The position numbers and the translations under genes were made by a program. A stretch of DNA of 64,000 nucleotides from NCBI RefSeq assembly GCF_964204645.1, contig NC_134027.1, forward strand, positions 24,354,485 through 24,418,484, written 5' to 3'. The first letter of the stretch is position 1, and every line of letters starts with the position of its first letter. The notes under the pieces were generated by a model. That model saw only the letters and a list, made by a program, of their open reading frames with translations. It made no database searches and was not told the DNA's origin. Shown here piece by piece: positions 11,760 to 23,668 of the stretch. This DNA is from Tubulanus polymorphus. Taxonomy: Eukaryota; Nemertea; Palaeonemertea; Tubulaniformes; Tubulanidae.

Positions 11760-12240
11760 ACATCGTACTCGTAATCCATGATAAACTGAACACATTCACC
11801 CAGTCCTGTTTGATAGAGCGCCAGGATTACCAACGATCTGTTTGACTTATTGACACCCTAGAGAAGGCAAAGACGACAGATCATTTTCAGGGAGTATCCC
11901 CTGATAGCATTTCAGGTCAAGTATCCCTAAAAATACGTATCGGAATCTCGCATGTTACCAAAATGTTAACCAATATTGAGAGATTTGACCGTCCTTAATT
12001 TCGTCATTTTCTTTCCGCTATGAGGTATTTCAAAACAAACAGGCTTAGTTATAGGATATGAACTGAGCTTCTTGAAATGTTTTAGAAATTCGCAAATGTA
12101 TAACACTATCATATCGAATCGGGTTTTTGACGAATGAATTGCGTTCATTGGCAATAATGTCTTTACTTCTCTGATTGCCATCGCGAACTTTTGTGTTTTA
12201 CAGTTCATCGCAGATTGGTCAAAATATCATCCATAACTCA
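11760..12240. repeat. Diverged remnant of the GPCR-array spacer (left edge)
   Basis: This stretch shares its order of short matches with the spacers at 17620-18130 and 20700-21220 (ACTGAACACATTCACCCAG-like, ACGAATGAATTGC, TTTCGTCATTTTCTTTC) at clearly lower similarity. It marks the left limit of the duplicated array, about 330 bases beyond the speriolin-like start codon. Confidence 0.6.
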
Positions 12241-12827
12241 ATGAAACATGAAGCCTTCAAGTTATGAACACAGGGGCACTGATAACACTGCCGCGTTTCC
12301 GTTAATGAGTTATTGTGCCCTCAGAAATTACTCGACTATATTTAATTGATTTTATGAATAATCGAATACAGGCATCGCTCCTATTTTCAAGCGAGCCTTG
12401 ATTGATGAGAAGAGGCTCTTGCCAATCCAAGTTCGAATCCCATGTATTTTCGTACCAACGTACTGGTTCTTACAACTTTCAAACCTAAAGGTACCTTTTG
12501 TCAAAACCGTTTCTACGTACATGCATCGAATTCCTACGTGAAATCTATTTATCTGAACGCATCCGTGCGGTACCCAAACCTTCACAACGTTCATACCACA
12601 TTATGCGCTGTTGAATTTATTCATTTCTTCGACAGTTATCAAAACAACAAAACCGTCAGCCATTTATGGTGAATTTTTCATACGCAATAAATGTGTGCGA
12701 TTATTTACTCTCGTGGGATTTATTTGAATCAAATAAATTACATAAAACTACTGATGACGGTATAAAAATGCATTGTATTTCTACTCATTCCGGACCCGAT
12801 CCGCCAAATTTGTTTTGTGGTGCAGGA

Positions 12828-13898
12828 CTACAGTTTGCTGTTTGTAGTTCCACGAATCACATTGGTTACAATATCAGCAGCTACTTTTCTGAATTTTTCA
12901 TTTGTTACACAATACACGATAAAATTTACAGATGAATCGATGATAGAAAATCCTAACGCTATCAGGCTCATTGTGTTTACCCTTGGGATGTAACTTAATC
13001 TCATTAAACGGTCGATAAAACCAAAACCTTCGCAAATGATGAACAACAAAACTACTGATAAAACCATCCTTAAAACCCCCATTTCCCTTCTAGACGATTC
13101 ATCGGTTATACCGAGCTCTGTACGTCGAGTAACCCGACGGTAAAATATCGCAGAAATAAGAATTACATTGATGAAAACTAATAAGCTAATTGGGACCATG
13201 ACAGTAAGATACATGAATAGATATAGGTCGGCAATACCAAAACGCCATATTTTCAGATTCAGCCTCCAGAAATACCGGAACTTCCTAACACGCAGAGTTA
13301 TATACGGCCAACTGATGGGACAATTCATGAATTCAAGATGGTGATCAGGCAAGAATTGACCACAATGTCCGCAAAAACTAACTAGTGAAATGAACAACAT
13401 TGCCCTCAATGAAATCAACTTCATTGGTAATGTGCGAGATTTTATTGGAAACAATACGACGATTAACCGCTCTAGACTGAGCAGTACAGTGCACCAGTTA
13501 CGTGTCATCTGAAACATGTAGAAAAACGGCATGGCGACTGAGATGAAAATCCAACCAAAATTCCAGTCATTCATGCGAAACACAATATCCCCCAAAACCG
13601 CATAAATGTACGCAGTTCTCAGCGGATAAAGAATGAATGTAACGATCATAAACAAAAGATCGTTTACGGCAAGAATTCTAATGAGAAAGTAAATATCAGA
13701 TTTAAACTGTTTTAGAACTAACAACGTGAATGCGTTGAATATCATACCCAGCACAGACGCCGGTAGATACCAGCCTAGATACATAAAAACATTGAATTTG
13801 TTAATCCATTGAACAGGAATAGTTTGGAATCTCTGACACAGGTTGAGTTGAGATTTTGTCAATGCGGTTGTTGTGCTAGTAACGTTTTGATCAGACAT
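12828..13898 (-). CDS. Divergent class A GPCR, array copy 1
   Basis: An intronless 356-residue seven-helix receptor. Estimated helices: TM1 39-62 (with GMIFNAF), TM2 73-97 (LAVNDLLF), TM3 115-139 followed by SLERLIVVLFP in place of the DRY region (R144), TM4 163-184, TM5 226-252, TM6 275-297, TM7 308-331 (SSVNFIVYC in the NPxxY position). N5 in NVT is a potential N-glycosylation site. The TM7 motif resembles that of FMRFamide-type peptide receptors, but the ligand cannot be inferred. There is one cysteine in the second extracellular loop (C193) and none at the usual top of TM3; TM6 lacks CWxP. Against copies 2 and 3 the first two thirds are nearly identical, while residues from about 212 on differ much more. 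AATAAA in minus-strand sense at 12724-12719 lies about 100 bases past the stop. Confidence 0.88.
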   Translation of the reverse strand: MSDQNVTSTTTALTKSQLNLCQRFQTIPVQWINKFNVFMYLGWYLPASVLGMIFNAFTLLVLKQFKSDIYFLIRILAVNDLLFMIVTFILYPLRTAYIYAVLGDIVFRMNDWNFGWIFISVAMPFFYMFQMTRNWCTVLLSLERLIVVLFPIKSRTLPMKLISLRAMLFISLVSFCGHCGQFLPDHHLEFMNCPISWPYITLRVRKFRYFWRLNLKIWRFGIADLYLFMYLTVMVPISLLVFINVILISAIFYRRVTRRTELGITDESSRREMGVLRMVLSVVLLFIICEGFGFIDRLMRLSYIPRVNTMSLIALGFSIIDSSVNFIVYCVTNEKFRKVAADIVTNVIRGTTNSKL

Positions 13899-14811
13899 CT
13901 CATGAGCTGGAACCGCAATCTCTACAAAATTACCTTTAATGCGTTTCTATTTCTTAAAACGTTCACGCGTTGTGAATAAAGGATTGAATGGATTTATGAA
14001 ATAAAGAACAGTAACTGAATGCAATTCACGTCGGTCTACTGTAATTAGTGCATCGCGCATACATTGTGTCGTCTTCAACTTCTAAACCGCGTAAAATTCA
14101 TTCATCACAAATTTGACAGAATTTGTGCTCGTGAATGCAGTATATTATGTATATGTATGCGCGAAACACGATAATTTTCGTTTTACCAGATATGAATATG
14201 ACGATTGTTAATATAGACGAAACAACCTGACCATCTGATGACGGCTATTAGAATGTAGCCTTGCGTGTCTGTCCACACGATTCATGGCTCCTCCAGGTTC
14301 AAGGCTATAGGATGATGCCAAATGGTTTATGGCTGGTCCGTAGCTAACCCTGTAGATTCGGATTCAAGGGGTCTATACTCCCAAAAAATGTTGACAAAAT
14401 GTTGAATATTTCATTGAATTTACCGGTATCCTGATTCCGTCTTACGATTCGTGATGAAGATTCATTTTATAATGCCTCGAAAGAGCCTAAGAAAACACTG
14501 AAACCTCAGAATTCAAGATTTTCCACTCTTGTGATGGTTTGATCTATGAGGAATCCAATTTTTCAAGGGTTAAACAAGATTTTTGGTCATGCTTCACAGC
14601 GGAGCCAGCCAGGGGTCCAGACGAGGTTGTGGATCAAGCACTGAGACAGTACTCTGTGGCGGATCCAGGGGTGGTTTAAAGGTCCGACCCCCCTCCTTTA
14701 TCAGAAGAGTTCTTTTGTAAGAAGTTGGACCATTTATCGATTTCTGCCCTCATTACGTCAGTCTCACCTTAGGCCGACTTTCTGAATCAGGGCCGATAAT
14801 AAGACTCTTAA
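13899..14811. repeat. 5' flank of GPCR copy 1, shared with copies 2 and 3
   Basis: About 0.9 kb upstream of the copy 1 start is almost identical to the flanks of copies 2 (16699-17580) and 3 (19780-20660), including the run through TGTTGACAAAATGTTGAATA and a block at about 14655-14700 resembling a hAT-type terminus (GCGGATCCAGGGGTGG). No coding exon was seen. It presumably holds the promoter of the copy. Confidence 0.75.
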
Positions 14812-15627
14812 TGAAGTAATGAATACACACATTTCAATACGAACAGGTCTAGTTCAGATGTTAACTGACCTTCTCAGAATACAAAAATGAATCACAAATA
14901 AATCACAAATCGCAAATATATTACGCTGACATATTAGAATGGTTTTTCTGACGAATGAATTGCTTTTATCGGCAGTGATGTCTTCTGGAACTTGGTTCTA
15001 GAGTTCATCACAGATTTACCAAAACATCATTCATAATTCAATAGCGCTTGTAAACCGTCCAAGTTATTACCACGGGATATTGATAACACTGGTGCGTTCT
15101 CTTTAATGAGTTCTTGTTCCTTAAGAAATTAATTTTATTATTCTAACTTGATTTTATGAATTATCTAATACAGGCATCGCTCTTTCAAGCGATCGTTGAT
15201 TGATGAGAAGAGGCTCTCGCCAATCCAAGTTCGAATTCATGTATCTTCGCACCAAAACGGTTCTTACAACTTTCAAACCCAAAGGTACCTTTTGACAAGA
15301 CCTTACCTAAACGGGCATGCATCGAATTCATGCGAAATCTTGCCTCTATTCATCTTAATACAACGGTGCGGTACCCAAACCTTCACAACGGTACCACATT
15401 GTGCGCTGTTGAGTATATTTATTTATTTCCTGGACAGTTATTAAAGCAATGAAACCGTCAGCTATCTATGGTGAATTTTTCATGCGCAATAAATGTGTGT
15501 GATTTTTTACTCTCTTGGGATTAATTTGAATCAAATACATTACATAAAACTGATGACGGTAGAAAACATGTATTGTATTTCTACAAATTCAGGACCCGAT
15601 CCGCCATATTTGTTTTGTGGTGCAGGA

Positions 15628-16698
15628 CTACAGTTTGCTGTCTGTAGTTCCGCGATTCCCATTGGTTACAATATCAGCAGCTACTTTTCTGAATTTTTCA
15701 TTTGTTACACAATACACGATAAAATTTACTGACGAATCGACGATAGAAAATCCCAACGCTATAAGTGTCATGCCTTCAATCTTGCGGATATAGTTCAAAC
15801 CCATTAAACGATCAATAAAACCAAAACCTTCGCAAATAATAAACAGCGAAACTACTGATAAAACCATCCTTAAAACCCTCATTTCCCTTCTAGACGATTC
15901 ATCAGTTACACCGAGCTCTGTACGTCGAGTAACCCGACGGTAAAATGTCACCGAAATAAGAATAACATTGATTACAACTAAAAAGGAAATTGGGATCATG
16001 ACAGTAAGATACATGAATAGATATTTTTCGGAAATAACGAAACGCCATTCGTGCAGTTTCAACTTCCAGAAATACCGGAACTTCCTAACACGCAGAGTTA
16101 TATACGGCCAACTGATGGGACAATTCATGAATTCAAGATGGTGATCAGGCAAGAATTGACCACAATGTCCGCAAAAACTAACTAGTGAAATGAACAACAT
16201 TGCCGTCAATGAAATCAACTTCATTGGTAATGTGCGAGATTTTATTGGAAACAATACGACGATTAACCGCTCTAGACTGAGCAGTACAGTGCACCAGTTA
16301 CGTGTCATCTGAAACATGTAGAAAAACGGCATGGCGACTGAGATGAAAATCCAACCAAAATTCCAGTCATTCATGCGAAACACAATATCCCCCAAAACCG
16401 CATAAATGTACGCAGTTCTAAGCGGATAAAGAATGAATGTAACGATCATAAACAAAAGATCGTTTACGGCAAGAATTCTAATGAGAAAGTAAATATCAGA
16501 TTTAAACTGTTTTAGAACTAACAACGTGAATGCGTTGAATATTATACCCAGCACAGACGCCGGTAGATACCAGCCTAGATACATAAAAACATTGAATTTG
16601 TTAATCCATTGAACAGGAAAAGTTTGGAATCTCTGACACAGGTTGAGTTGAGATTTTGTCAATGCGGTTGTTGTGCTAGTAACGTTTTGATCAGACAT
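15628..16698 (-). CDS. Divergent class A GPCR, array copy 2 (hybrid)
   Basis: A 356-residue intronless receptor with the same helices and motifs as copy 1. Residues 1 to about 211 match copy 1 with only a few differences (I27F, M52I, R165T). From about residue 212 (KLKLHEWRFVISEKY) to the end it instead matches copy 4, as does its 3' flank. It is thus a mosaic of copies 1 and 4. It differs from copy 3 by one residue (I195 against V195 in NCPxSWP). The frame is intact and probably functional; the same start methionine (MSDQN) is used in copies 1 to 4. Confidence 0.88.
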   Translation of the reverse strand: MSDQNVTSTTTALTKSQLNLCQRFQTFPVQWINKFNVFMYLGWYLPASVLGIIFNAFTLLVLKQFKSDIYFLIRILAVNDLLFMIVTFILYPLRTAYIYAVLGDIVFRMNDWNFGWIFISVAMPFFYMFQMTRNWCTVLLSLERLIVVLFPIKSRTLPMKLISLTAMLFISLVSFCGHCGQFLPDHHLEFMNCPISWPYITLRVRKFRYFWKLKLHEWRFVISEKYLFMYLTVMIPISFLVVINVILISVTFYRRVTRRTELGVTDESSRREMRVLRMVLSVVSLFIICEGFGFIDRLMGLNYIRKIEGMTLIALGFSIVDSSVNFIVYCVTNEKFRKVAADIVTNGNRGTTDSKL

Positions 16699-18708
16699 CT
16701 CATGAGCTGGAACCGCAATCTCTACAAAATTACCTTTAATGCGTTTCTATTTCTTAAAACGTTCACGCGTTGTGAATATAGGATTGAATGGATTTATGAA
16801 ATAAAGAACAGTAACTGAATGCAATTCACGTCGGTCTACTGTAATTAGTGCATCGCGCATACATTGTGTCGTCTTCAACGAATCAAATAAACCGCGTAAA
16901 ATTCATTCATCACAAATTTGACAGAATTTGTGCACGTGAATGCAGTATATTATGTATATGTATGCGCGAAACACGATAATTTTCGTTTTACCAGATATGA
17001 ATATGACGATTGTTAATATAGACGAAACAACCTGACCATCTGATGACGGCTATTAGAATGTAGCCTTGCGTGTCTGTCCACACGATTCATGGCTCCTCCA
17101 GGTTCAAGGCTATAGGATGATGCCAAATGGTTTATGGCTGGTCCGTAGCTAACCCTGTAGATTCGGATTCAAGGGGTCTATACTCCCAAAAAATGTTGAC
17201 AAAATGTTGAATATTTCATTGAATTTACCGGTATCCTGATTCCGTCTTACGATTCGTGATGAAGATTCATTTTATAATGCCTCGAAAGAGCCTAAGAAAA
17301 CACTTAAACCTCAGAATTCAAGATTTTCCACTCTTGTGATGGTTTGATCTATGAGGAATCCAATTTTTCAAGGGTTAAACAAGATTTTTGGTCATGCTTC
17401 ACAGCGGAGCCAGCCAGGGGTCCAGACGAGGTTGTGGATCAAGCACTGAGACAGTACTCTGTGGCGGATCCAGGGGTGGTTTAAAGGTCCGACCCCCCTC
17501 CTTTATCAGAAGAGTTCTTTTGTAAGAAGTTGGACCATTTATCGATTTCTGCCCTCATTACGTCAGTCTCAACTTAGGCCGACTTTCTGAAGGGCCGATA
17601 ATAAGACTCTTAGCGACTCTGAACTGAACCCGTTCACCCAGTCTTGATGAATAGCGCTCCATCCAGGAATACCGACTATCTGTTTAACGATGACACCCAT
17701 ACGGAGGGCAAAGACGACGAACCATTTTCAGGTAATATCTCCTGATATCATTTCTGGTCTAACAATTATCCCCTCAAAATACTTATTCCTCTTATAGCAG
17801 TAATAAATCTCGTATGATACCAAAATGTTTACCGATGTTGAAAGGTTTGACCGTCGTTAATTTCGTTAAACATAATTTCATTTTCTTTCGGCTGAAGTAA
17901 TGAATACACACATTTCAATACTAACAGGTCTAGTTCAGATGTTAACTGACCTTCTCAGAATACAAAAATGAATCACAAATAAATCACAAATCGCAAATAT
18001 ATTACGCTGACATATTAGAATGGTTTTTCTGACGAATGAATTGCTTTTATCGGCAGTGATGTCTTCTGGAACTTGGTTCTAGAGTTCATCACAGATTTAC
18101 CAAAACATCATTCATAATTCAATAGCGCTTGTAAACCGTCCAAGTTATTACCACGGGATATTGATAACACTGGCGCGTTCTCTTTAATGAGTTCTTGTTC
18201 CTTAAGAAATTAATTTTATTATTCTAACTTGATTTTATGAATTATCTAATACAGGCATCGCTCTTTCAAGCGATCGTTGATTGATGAGAAGAGGCTCTCG
18301 CCAATCCAAGTTCGAATTCATGTATCTTCGCACCAAAACGGTTCTTACAACTTTCAAACCCAAAGGTACCTTTTGACAAGACCTTACCTAAACGGGCATG
18401 CATCGAATTCATGCGAAATCTTGCCTCTATTCATCTTAATACAACGGTGCGGTACCCAAACCTTCACAACGGTACCACATTGTGCGCTGTTGAGTATATT
18501 TATTTATTTCCTGGACAGTTATTAAAGCAATGAAACCGTCAGCTATCTATGGTGAATTTTTCATGCGCAATAAATGTGTGTGATTTTTTACTCTCTTGGG
18601 ATTAATTTGAATCAAATACATTACATAAAACTGATGACGGTAGAAAACATGTATTGTATTTCTACAAATTCAGGACCCGATCCGCCATATTTGTTTTGTG
18701 GTGCAGGA

Positions 18709-19779
18709 CTACAGTTTGCTGTCTGTAGTTCCGCGATTCCCATTGGTTACAATATCAGCAGCTACTTTTCTGAATTTTTCATTTGTTACACAATACACGA
18801 TAAAATTTACTGACGAATCGACGATAGAAAATCCCAACGCTATAAGTGTCATGCCTTCAATCTTGCGGATATAGTTCAAACCCATTAAACGATCAATAAA
18901 ACCAAAACCTTCGCAAATAATAAACAGCGAAACTACTGATAAAACCATCCTTAAAACCCTCATTTCCCTTCTAGACGATTCATCAGTTACACCGAGCTCT
19001 GTACGTCGAGTAACCCGACGGTAAAATGTCACCGAAATAAGAATAACATTGATTACAACTAAAAAGGAAATTGGGATCATGACAGTAAGATACATGAATA
19101 GATATTTTTCGGAAATAACGAAACGCCATTCGTGCAGTTTCAACTTCCAGAAATACCGGAACTTCCTAACACGCAGAGTTATATACGGCCAACTGACGGG
19201 ACAATTCATGAATTCAAGATGGTGATCAGGCAAGAATTGACCACAATGTCCGCAAAAACTAACTAGTGAAATGAACAACATTGCCGTCAATGAAATCAAC
19301 TTCATTGGTAATGTGCGAGATTTTATTGGAAACAATACGACGATTAACCGCTCTAGACTGAGCAGTACAGTGCACCAGTTACGTGTCATCTGAAACATGT
19401 AGAAAAACGGCATGGCGACTGAGATGAAAATCCAACCAAAATTCCAGTCATTCATGCGAAACACAATATCCCCCAAAACCGCATAAATGTACGCAGTTCT
19501 AAGCGGATAAAGAATGAATGTAACGATCATAAACAAAAGATCGTTTACGGCAAGAATTCTAATGAGAAAGTAAATATCAGATTTAAACTGTTTTAGAACT
19601 AACAACGTGAATGCGTTGAATATTATACCCAGCACAGACGCCGGTAGATACCAGCCTAGATACATAAAAACATTGAATTTGTTAATCCATTGAACAGGAA
19701 AAGTTTGGAATCTCTGACACAGGTTGAGTTGAGATTTTGTCAATGCGGTTGTTGTGCTAGTAACGTTTTGATCAGACAT
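18709..19779 (-). CDS. Divergent class A GPCR, array copy 3 (twin of copy 2)
   Basis: A 356-residue intronless receptor identical to copy 2 except for V195, the residue also found in copy 4. Helices, ERL motif (R144) and VNFIVYC motif are unchanged. Both flanks are shared with copy 2. It is either a very young duplicate or an artefact of assembling two haplotypes in tandem. Confidence 0.87.
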   Translation of the reverse strand: MSDQNVTSTTTALTKSQLNLCQRFQTFPVQWINKFNVFMYLGWYLPASVLGIIFNAFTLLVLKQFKSDIYFLIRILAVNDLLFMIVTFILYPLRTAYIYAVLGDIVFRMNDWNFGWIFISVAMPFFYMFQMTRNWCTVLLSLERLIVVLFPIKSRTLPMKLISLTAMLFISLVSFCGHCGQFLPDHHLEFMNCPVSWPYITLRVRKFRYFWKLKLHEWRFVISEKYLFMYLTVMIPISFLVVINVILISVTFYRRVTRRTELGVTDESSRREMRVLRMVLSVVSLFIICEGFGFIDRLMGLNYIRKIEGMTLIALGFSIVDSSVNFIVYCVTNEKFRKVAADIVTNGNRGTTDSKL

Positions 19780-21801
19780 CTCATGAGCTGGAACCGCAAT
19801 CTCTACAAAATTACCTTTAATGCGTTTCTATTTCTTAAAACGTTCACGCGTTGTGAATATAGGATTGAATGGATTTATGAAATAAAGAACAGTAACTGAA
19901 TGCAATTCACGTCGGTCTACTGTAATTAGTGCATCGCGCATACATTGTGTCGTCTTCAACGAATCAAATAAACCGCGTAAAATTCATTCATCACAAATTT
20001 GACAGAATTTGTGCACGTGAATGCAGTATATTATGTATATGTATGCGCGAAACACGATAATTTTCGTTTTACCAGATATGAATATGACGATTGTTAATAT
20101 AGACGAAACAACCTGACCATCTGATGACGGCTATTAGAATGTAGCCTTGCGTGTCTGTCCACACGATTCATGGCTCCTCCAGGTTCAAGGCTATAGGATG
20201 ATGCCAAATGGTTTATGGCTGGTCCGTAGCTAACCCTGTAGATTCGGATTCAAGGGGTCTATACTCCCAAAAAATGTTGACAAAATGTTGAATATTTCAT
20301 TGAATTTACCGGTATCCTGATTCCGTCTTACGATTCGTGATGAAGATTCATTTTATAATGCCTCGAAAGAGCCTAAGAAAACACTTAAACCTCAGAATTC
20401 AAGATTTTCCACTCTTGTGATGGTTTGATCTATGAGGAATCCAATTTTTCAAGGGTTAAACAAGATTTTTGGTCATGCTTCACAGCGGAGCCAGCCAGGG
20501 GTCCAGACGAGGTTGTGGATCAAGCACTGAGACAGTACTCTGTGGCGGATCCAGGGGTGGTTTAAAGGTCCGACCCCCCTCCTTTATCAGAAGAGTTCTT
20601 TTGTAAGAAGTTGGACCATTTATCGATTTCTGTCCTCATTACGTCAGTCTCACCTTAGGCCGACTTTCTGAATGAGGGCCGATAATAAGACTCTTAGCGA
20701 CTCTGAACTGAACCCGTTCACCCAGTCTTGATGAATAGCGCTCCATCCAGGAATACCGACTATCTGTTTAACGATGACACCCATACGGAGGGCAAAGACG
20801 ACGAACCATTTTCAGGTAATATCTCCTGATATCATTTCTGGTCTAACAATTATCCCCTCAAAATACTTATTCCTCTTATAGCAGTAATAAATCTCGCATG
20901 TTACCAAAATGTTTACCGATGTTGAAAGGTTTGACCGTCGTTAATTTCGTTAAACATAATTTCATTTTCTTTCGGCTGAAGTAATGAATACACACATTTC
21001 AATACTAACAGGTCTAGTTCAGATGTTAACTGACCTTCTCAGAATACAAAAATGAATCACAAATAAATCATAAATCGCAAATATATTACGCTGACATATT
21101 AGAATGGTTTTTCTGACGAATGAATTGCTTTTATCGGCAGTGATGTCTTCTGGAACTTGGTTCTAGAGTTCATCACAGATTTACCAAAACATCATTCATA
21201 ATTCAACAGCGCTTGTAAACCGTCCAAGTTATTACCACGGGATATTGATAACACTGGCGCGTTTCGTTAATGAGTTCTTGTTCCTTAAGAAATTGATTTT
21301 ATCATTCTAACTTGATTTTATGAATTATCTAATACAATACAGGCATCGCTCTTTCAAGCGATCCTTGATTGATGAGAAGAGGCTCTCGCCAATCCAAGTT
21401 CGAATTCATGTATCTTCGTACCAAAACGGTTCTTACAACTTTCAAACCCAAAGGTACCTTTTGACAAGACCTTACCTAAACGGGCATGCATCGAATTCAT
21501 GCGAAATCTTGCCTCTATTTATCTTAATACAACGGTGCGGTACCGTCCCAAACCTTCACAACGGTACCACATTGTGCGCTGTTGAGTATACTTATTTATT
21601 TCCTGGACAGTTATTAAAGCAATGAAACCGTCAGCTATCTATGGTGAATTTTTCATGCGCAATAAGTGTGTGATTTTTTACTCTCTTGGGATTAATTTGA
21701 ATCAAATATATTACATAAAACTACTGATGACGGTACAAAACATGTATTGTATTTCTACAAATTCAGGACCCGATCCGCCATATTTGTTTTGTGGTGCAGG
21801 A

Positions 21802-23668
21802 CTACAGTTTGCTGTCTGTAGTTCCGCGATTCCCATTGGTTACAATATCAGCAGCTACTTTTCTGAATTTTTCATTTGTTACACAATACACGATGAAATT
21901 TACTGACGAATCGATGATAGAAAATCCCAACGCTATAAGTGTCATGCCTTCAAACTTGTGGATATATTTCAAACCCATTAAACGATCAATAAAACCAAAA
22001 CCTTCGCAAATAATAAACAGCGAAACTACTGATAAAACCCACAGGGGTTTGGCGATGGGCTTGGATTTTATTTCCGGGTCGTTGATAATCTCGCGAGAAT
22101 GGCGCTAAATATGAACTGCGAATAAATTCAAAATATCACGGAAATACCTTGTGTTTATATTGTTTATTTATCCGCTATAAAGTTCTGATAAACAATTGGT
22201 CGTTAAGAATCATTATCAGACGGTCGTCATGCTTTACTATATAAAATCACAAGGGATGAAACGCCAGGCCTCCGCTGTACTTAAATTTTCAGCCAGAAAG
22301 TTGGGACAGTCACGTGACATTCTGATGACGTCATCGCATTTAAAACTTCAACACGAAAAGTTAACATATTCACAGACCGATATCAATTGTCAGATTATGA
22401 TTCATATGAAATAAATAACTTATAAGGAATAAATTATGACGAAATATATAATTCATAGTAAAAAAATGCATTTGAATGTAAGTTATTCTCAAATATTTTT
22501 CGTATCATAGTTTCCATCTTATATGCTTCAGGTTCGCGTTCATTCAAATAAGAAGCGTTAAGTCACGTGACTGTCCCAACTTTCTGGCTGGCACAACTAT
22601 GAAGGCGTTTCATCCCTTGTTCTTTTATATAGTAGCGTGACGACCGTCTGATAATGATTCTTAACGACCAATTGTTTATCGAAACTTTATAGCGGATAAA
22701 TAAACAATATAAACACAAGGTATTTCCGTGATATTTTGAATTTATTCGCAATTCATATTTAGCGCTATTCTCACGAGATTATCAACAACCCGGAAATAAA
22801 ATCCAAGCCCATCGCCAAACCCCTGTGATAAAACCATTCTTAAAACCCTCATTTCCATTCTAGACGATTCTTCAGTTACACCAAGCTCTGAACGTCGAGT
22901 AACCCGACGGTAAAATGTCACCGAAATAAGAATAACATTGATTACAACTAAAAAGGCAATTGGGATCATGACAGTAAGATACATGAATAGATATTTTTCG
23001 GAAATAACGAAACGCCATTCGTGCAGTTTCAACTTCCAGAAATACCGGAACTTCCTAACACGCAGAGTTATATACGGCCAACTGACGGGACAATTCATGA
23101 ATTCAAGATGGTGATCAGGCAAGAATTGACCACTATGTCCGCAAAAACTAACCAGTGAAATGAACAACATTGCCCTCAATGAAATCAACTTCATTGGTAA
23201 TGTGCGAGATTTTATCGGAAACAATACGACGATTAACCGCTCTAGACTGAGCAGTACAGTGCACCAGTTACGTGTCATCTGAAACATGTAGAAAAACGGC
23301 AAGGCGACTGAGATGAAAATCCAACCGAAATTCCAGTCGTTCCAGCGAAACACAATATCTCCTAAAACGGCGTAAACGTACGTAGTTCTCAACGGATACA
23401 AAATGAATGTAGCGATCATAAACAGAAGATCGTTCGAAGCGAGAATTTTGATGAGAAAATAAATATCAGATTTAAACTGTTTCAGAACTAACAGCGTGAA
23501 TGCGTTGAATATTATACCAAGCACAGACGCCGGTAAATACCAGCCTAAATACATAAAGACATAGTATTTGTTCACCCACATAACAGGGTGAGTTTGAATT
23601 CTCTGACACAGGTTGAGTTGAGATGTTGTCAATGCGGTAGTTGTGCTGGTAATGTTTTGGTCAGACAT
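21802..23668 (-). pseudogene. Class A GPCR, array copy 4, split by a MITE in TM6
   Basis: The N-terminal 281 residues are encoded at 23668-22828 and the C-terminal part at 22039-21802, matching copies 2 and 3 to the same stop. A 788-bp element sits between them, in the TM6 codons after RMVLS, with the target ATAAAACC duplicated on both sides. Read through, the frame takes 27 unrelated residues and stops inside the element, losing TM6 and TM7. I saw no other disabling change, so the insertion may be recent and could be polymorphic. The 3' half and 3' flank are close to copies 2 and 3; the 5' half and flank are diverged. Confidence 0.88.
22040..22827. mobile_element. 788-bp foldback MITE with ~280-bp inverted arms, 8-bp TSD
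   Basis: The ends are CACAGGGGTTTGGCGATGGG and its complement. The arms run about 22040-22318 and 22560-22827 and pair almost perfectly over most of their length, around a central unique stretch of about 240 bp. The 8-bp duplication ATAAAACC lies at 22032-22039 and 22828-22835; the empty site is visible in copies 2 and 3. No transposase frame is present, so it is non-autonomous. An 8-bp TSD with CA...TG ends suits the hAT or P superfamily; I cannot decide between them. Confidence 0.93.

Larger units (their letters stand above)
14812..20976. repeat. Two near-identical 3.08-kb tandem units carrying GPCR copies 2 and 3
   Basis: Landmarks repeat exactly 3081 bases apart from 14812 to 17893, then 3084 bases on at 20977. 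Noncoding sequence is as conserved as coding sequence; the few differences seen are single bases and a three-base indel near 17591/20672. The third unit starts at 20977 and continues into the 3' flank and 3' end of copy 4. This implies a very recent duplication, or an assembly or haplotype duplication. Confidence 0.92.

Noticed and set aside
15196-15732. Plus-strand open frames repeated downstream of each GPCR copy
   Set aside because: They are antisense or spacer sequence conserved only because the units were duplicated recently.
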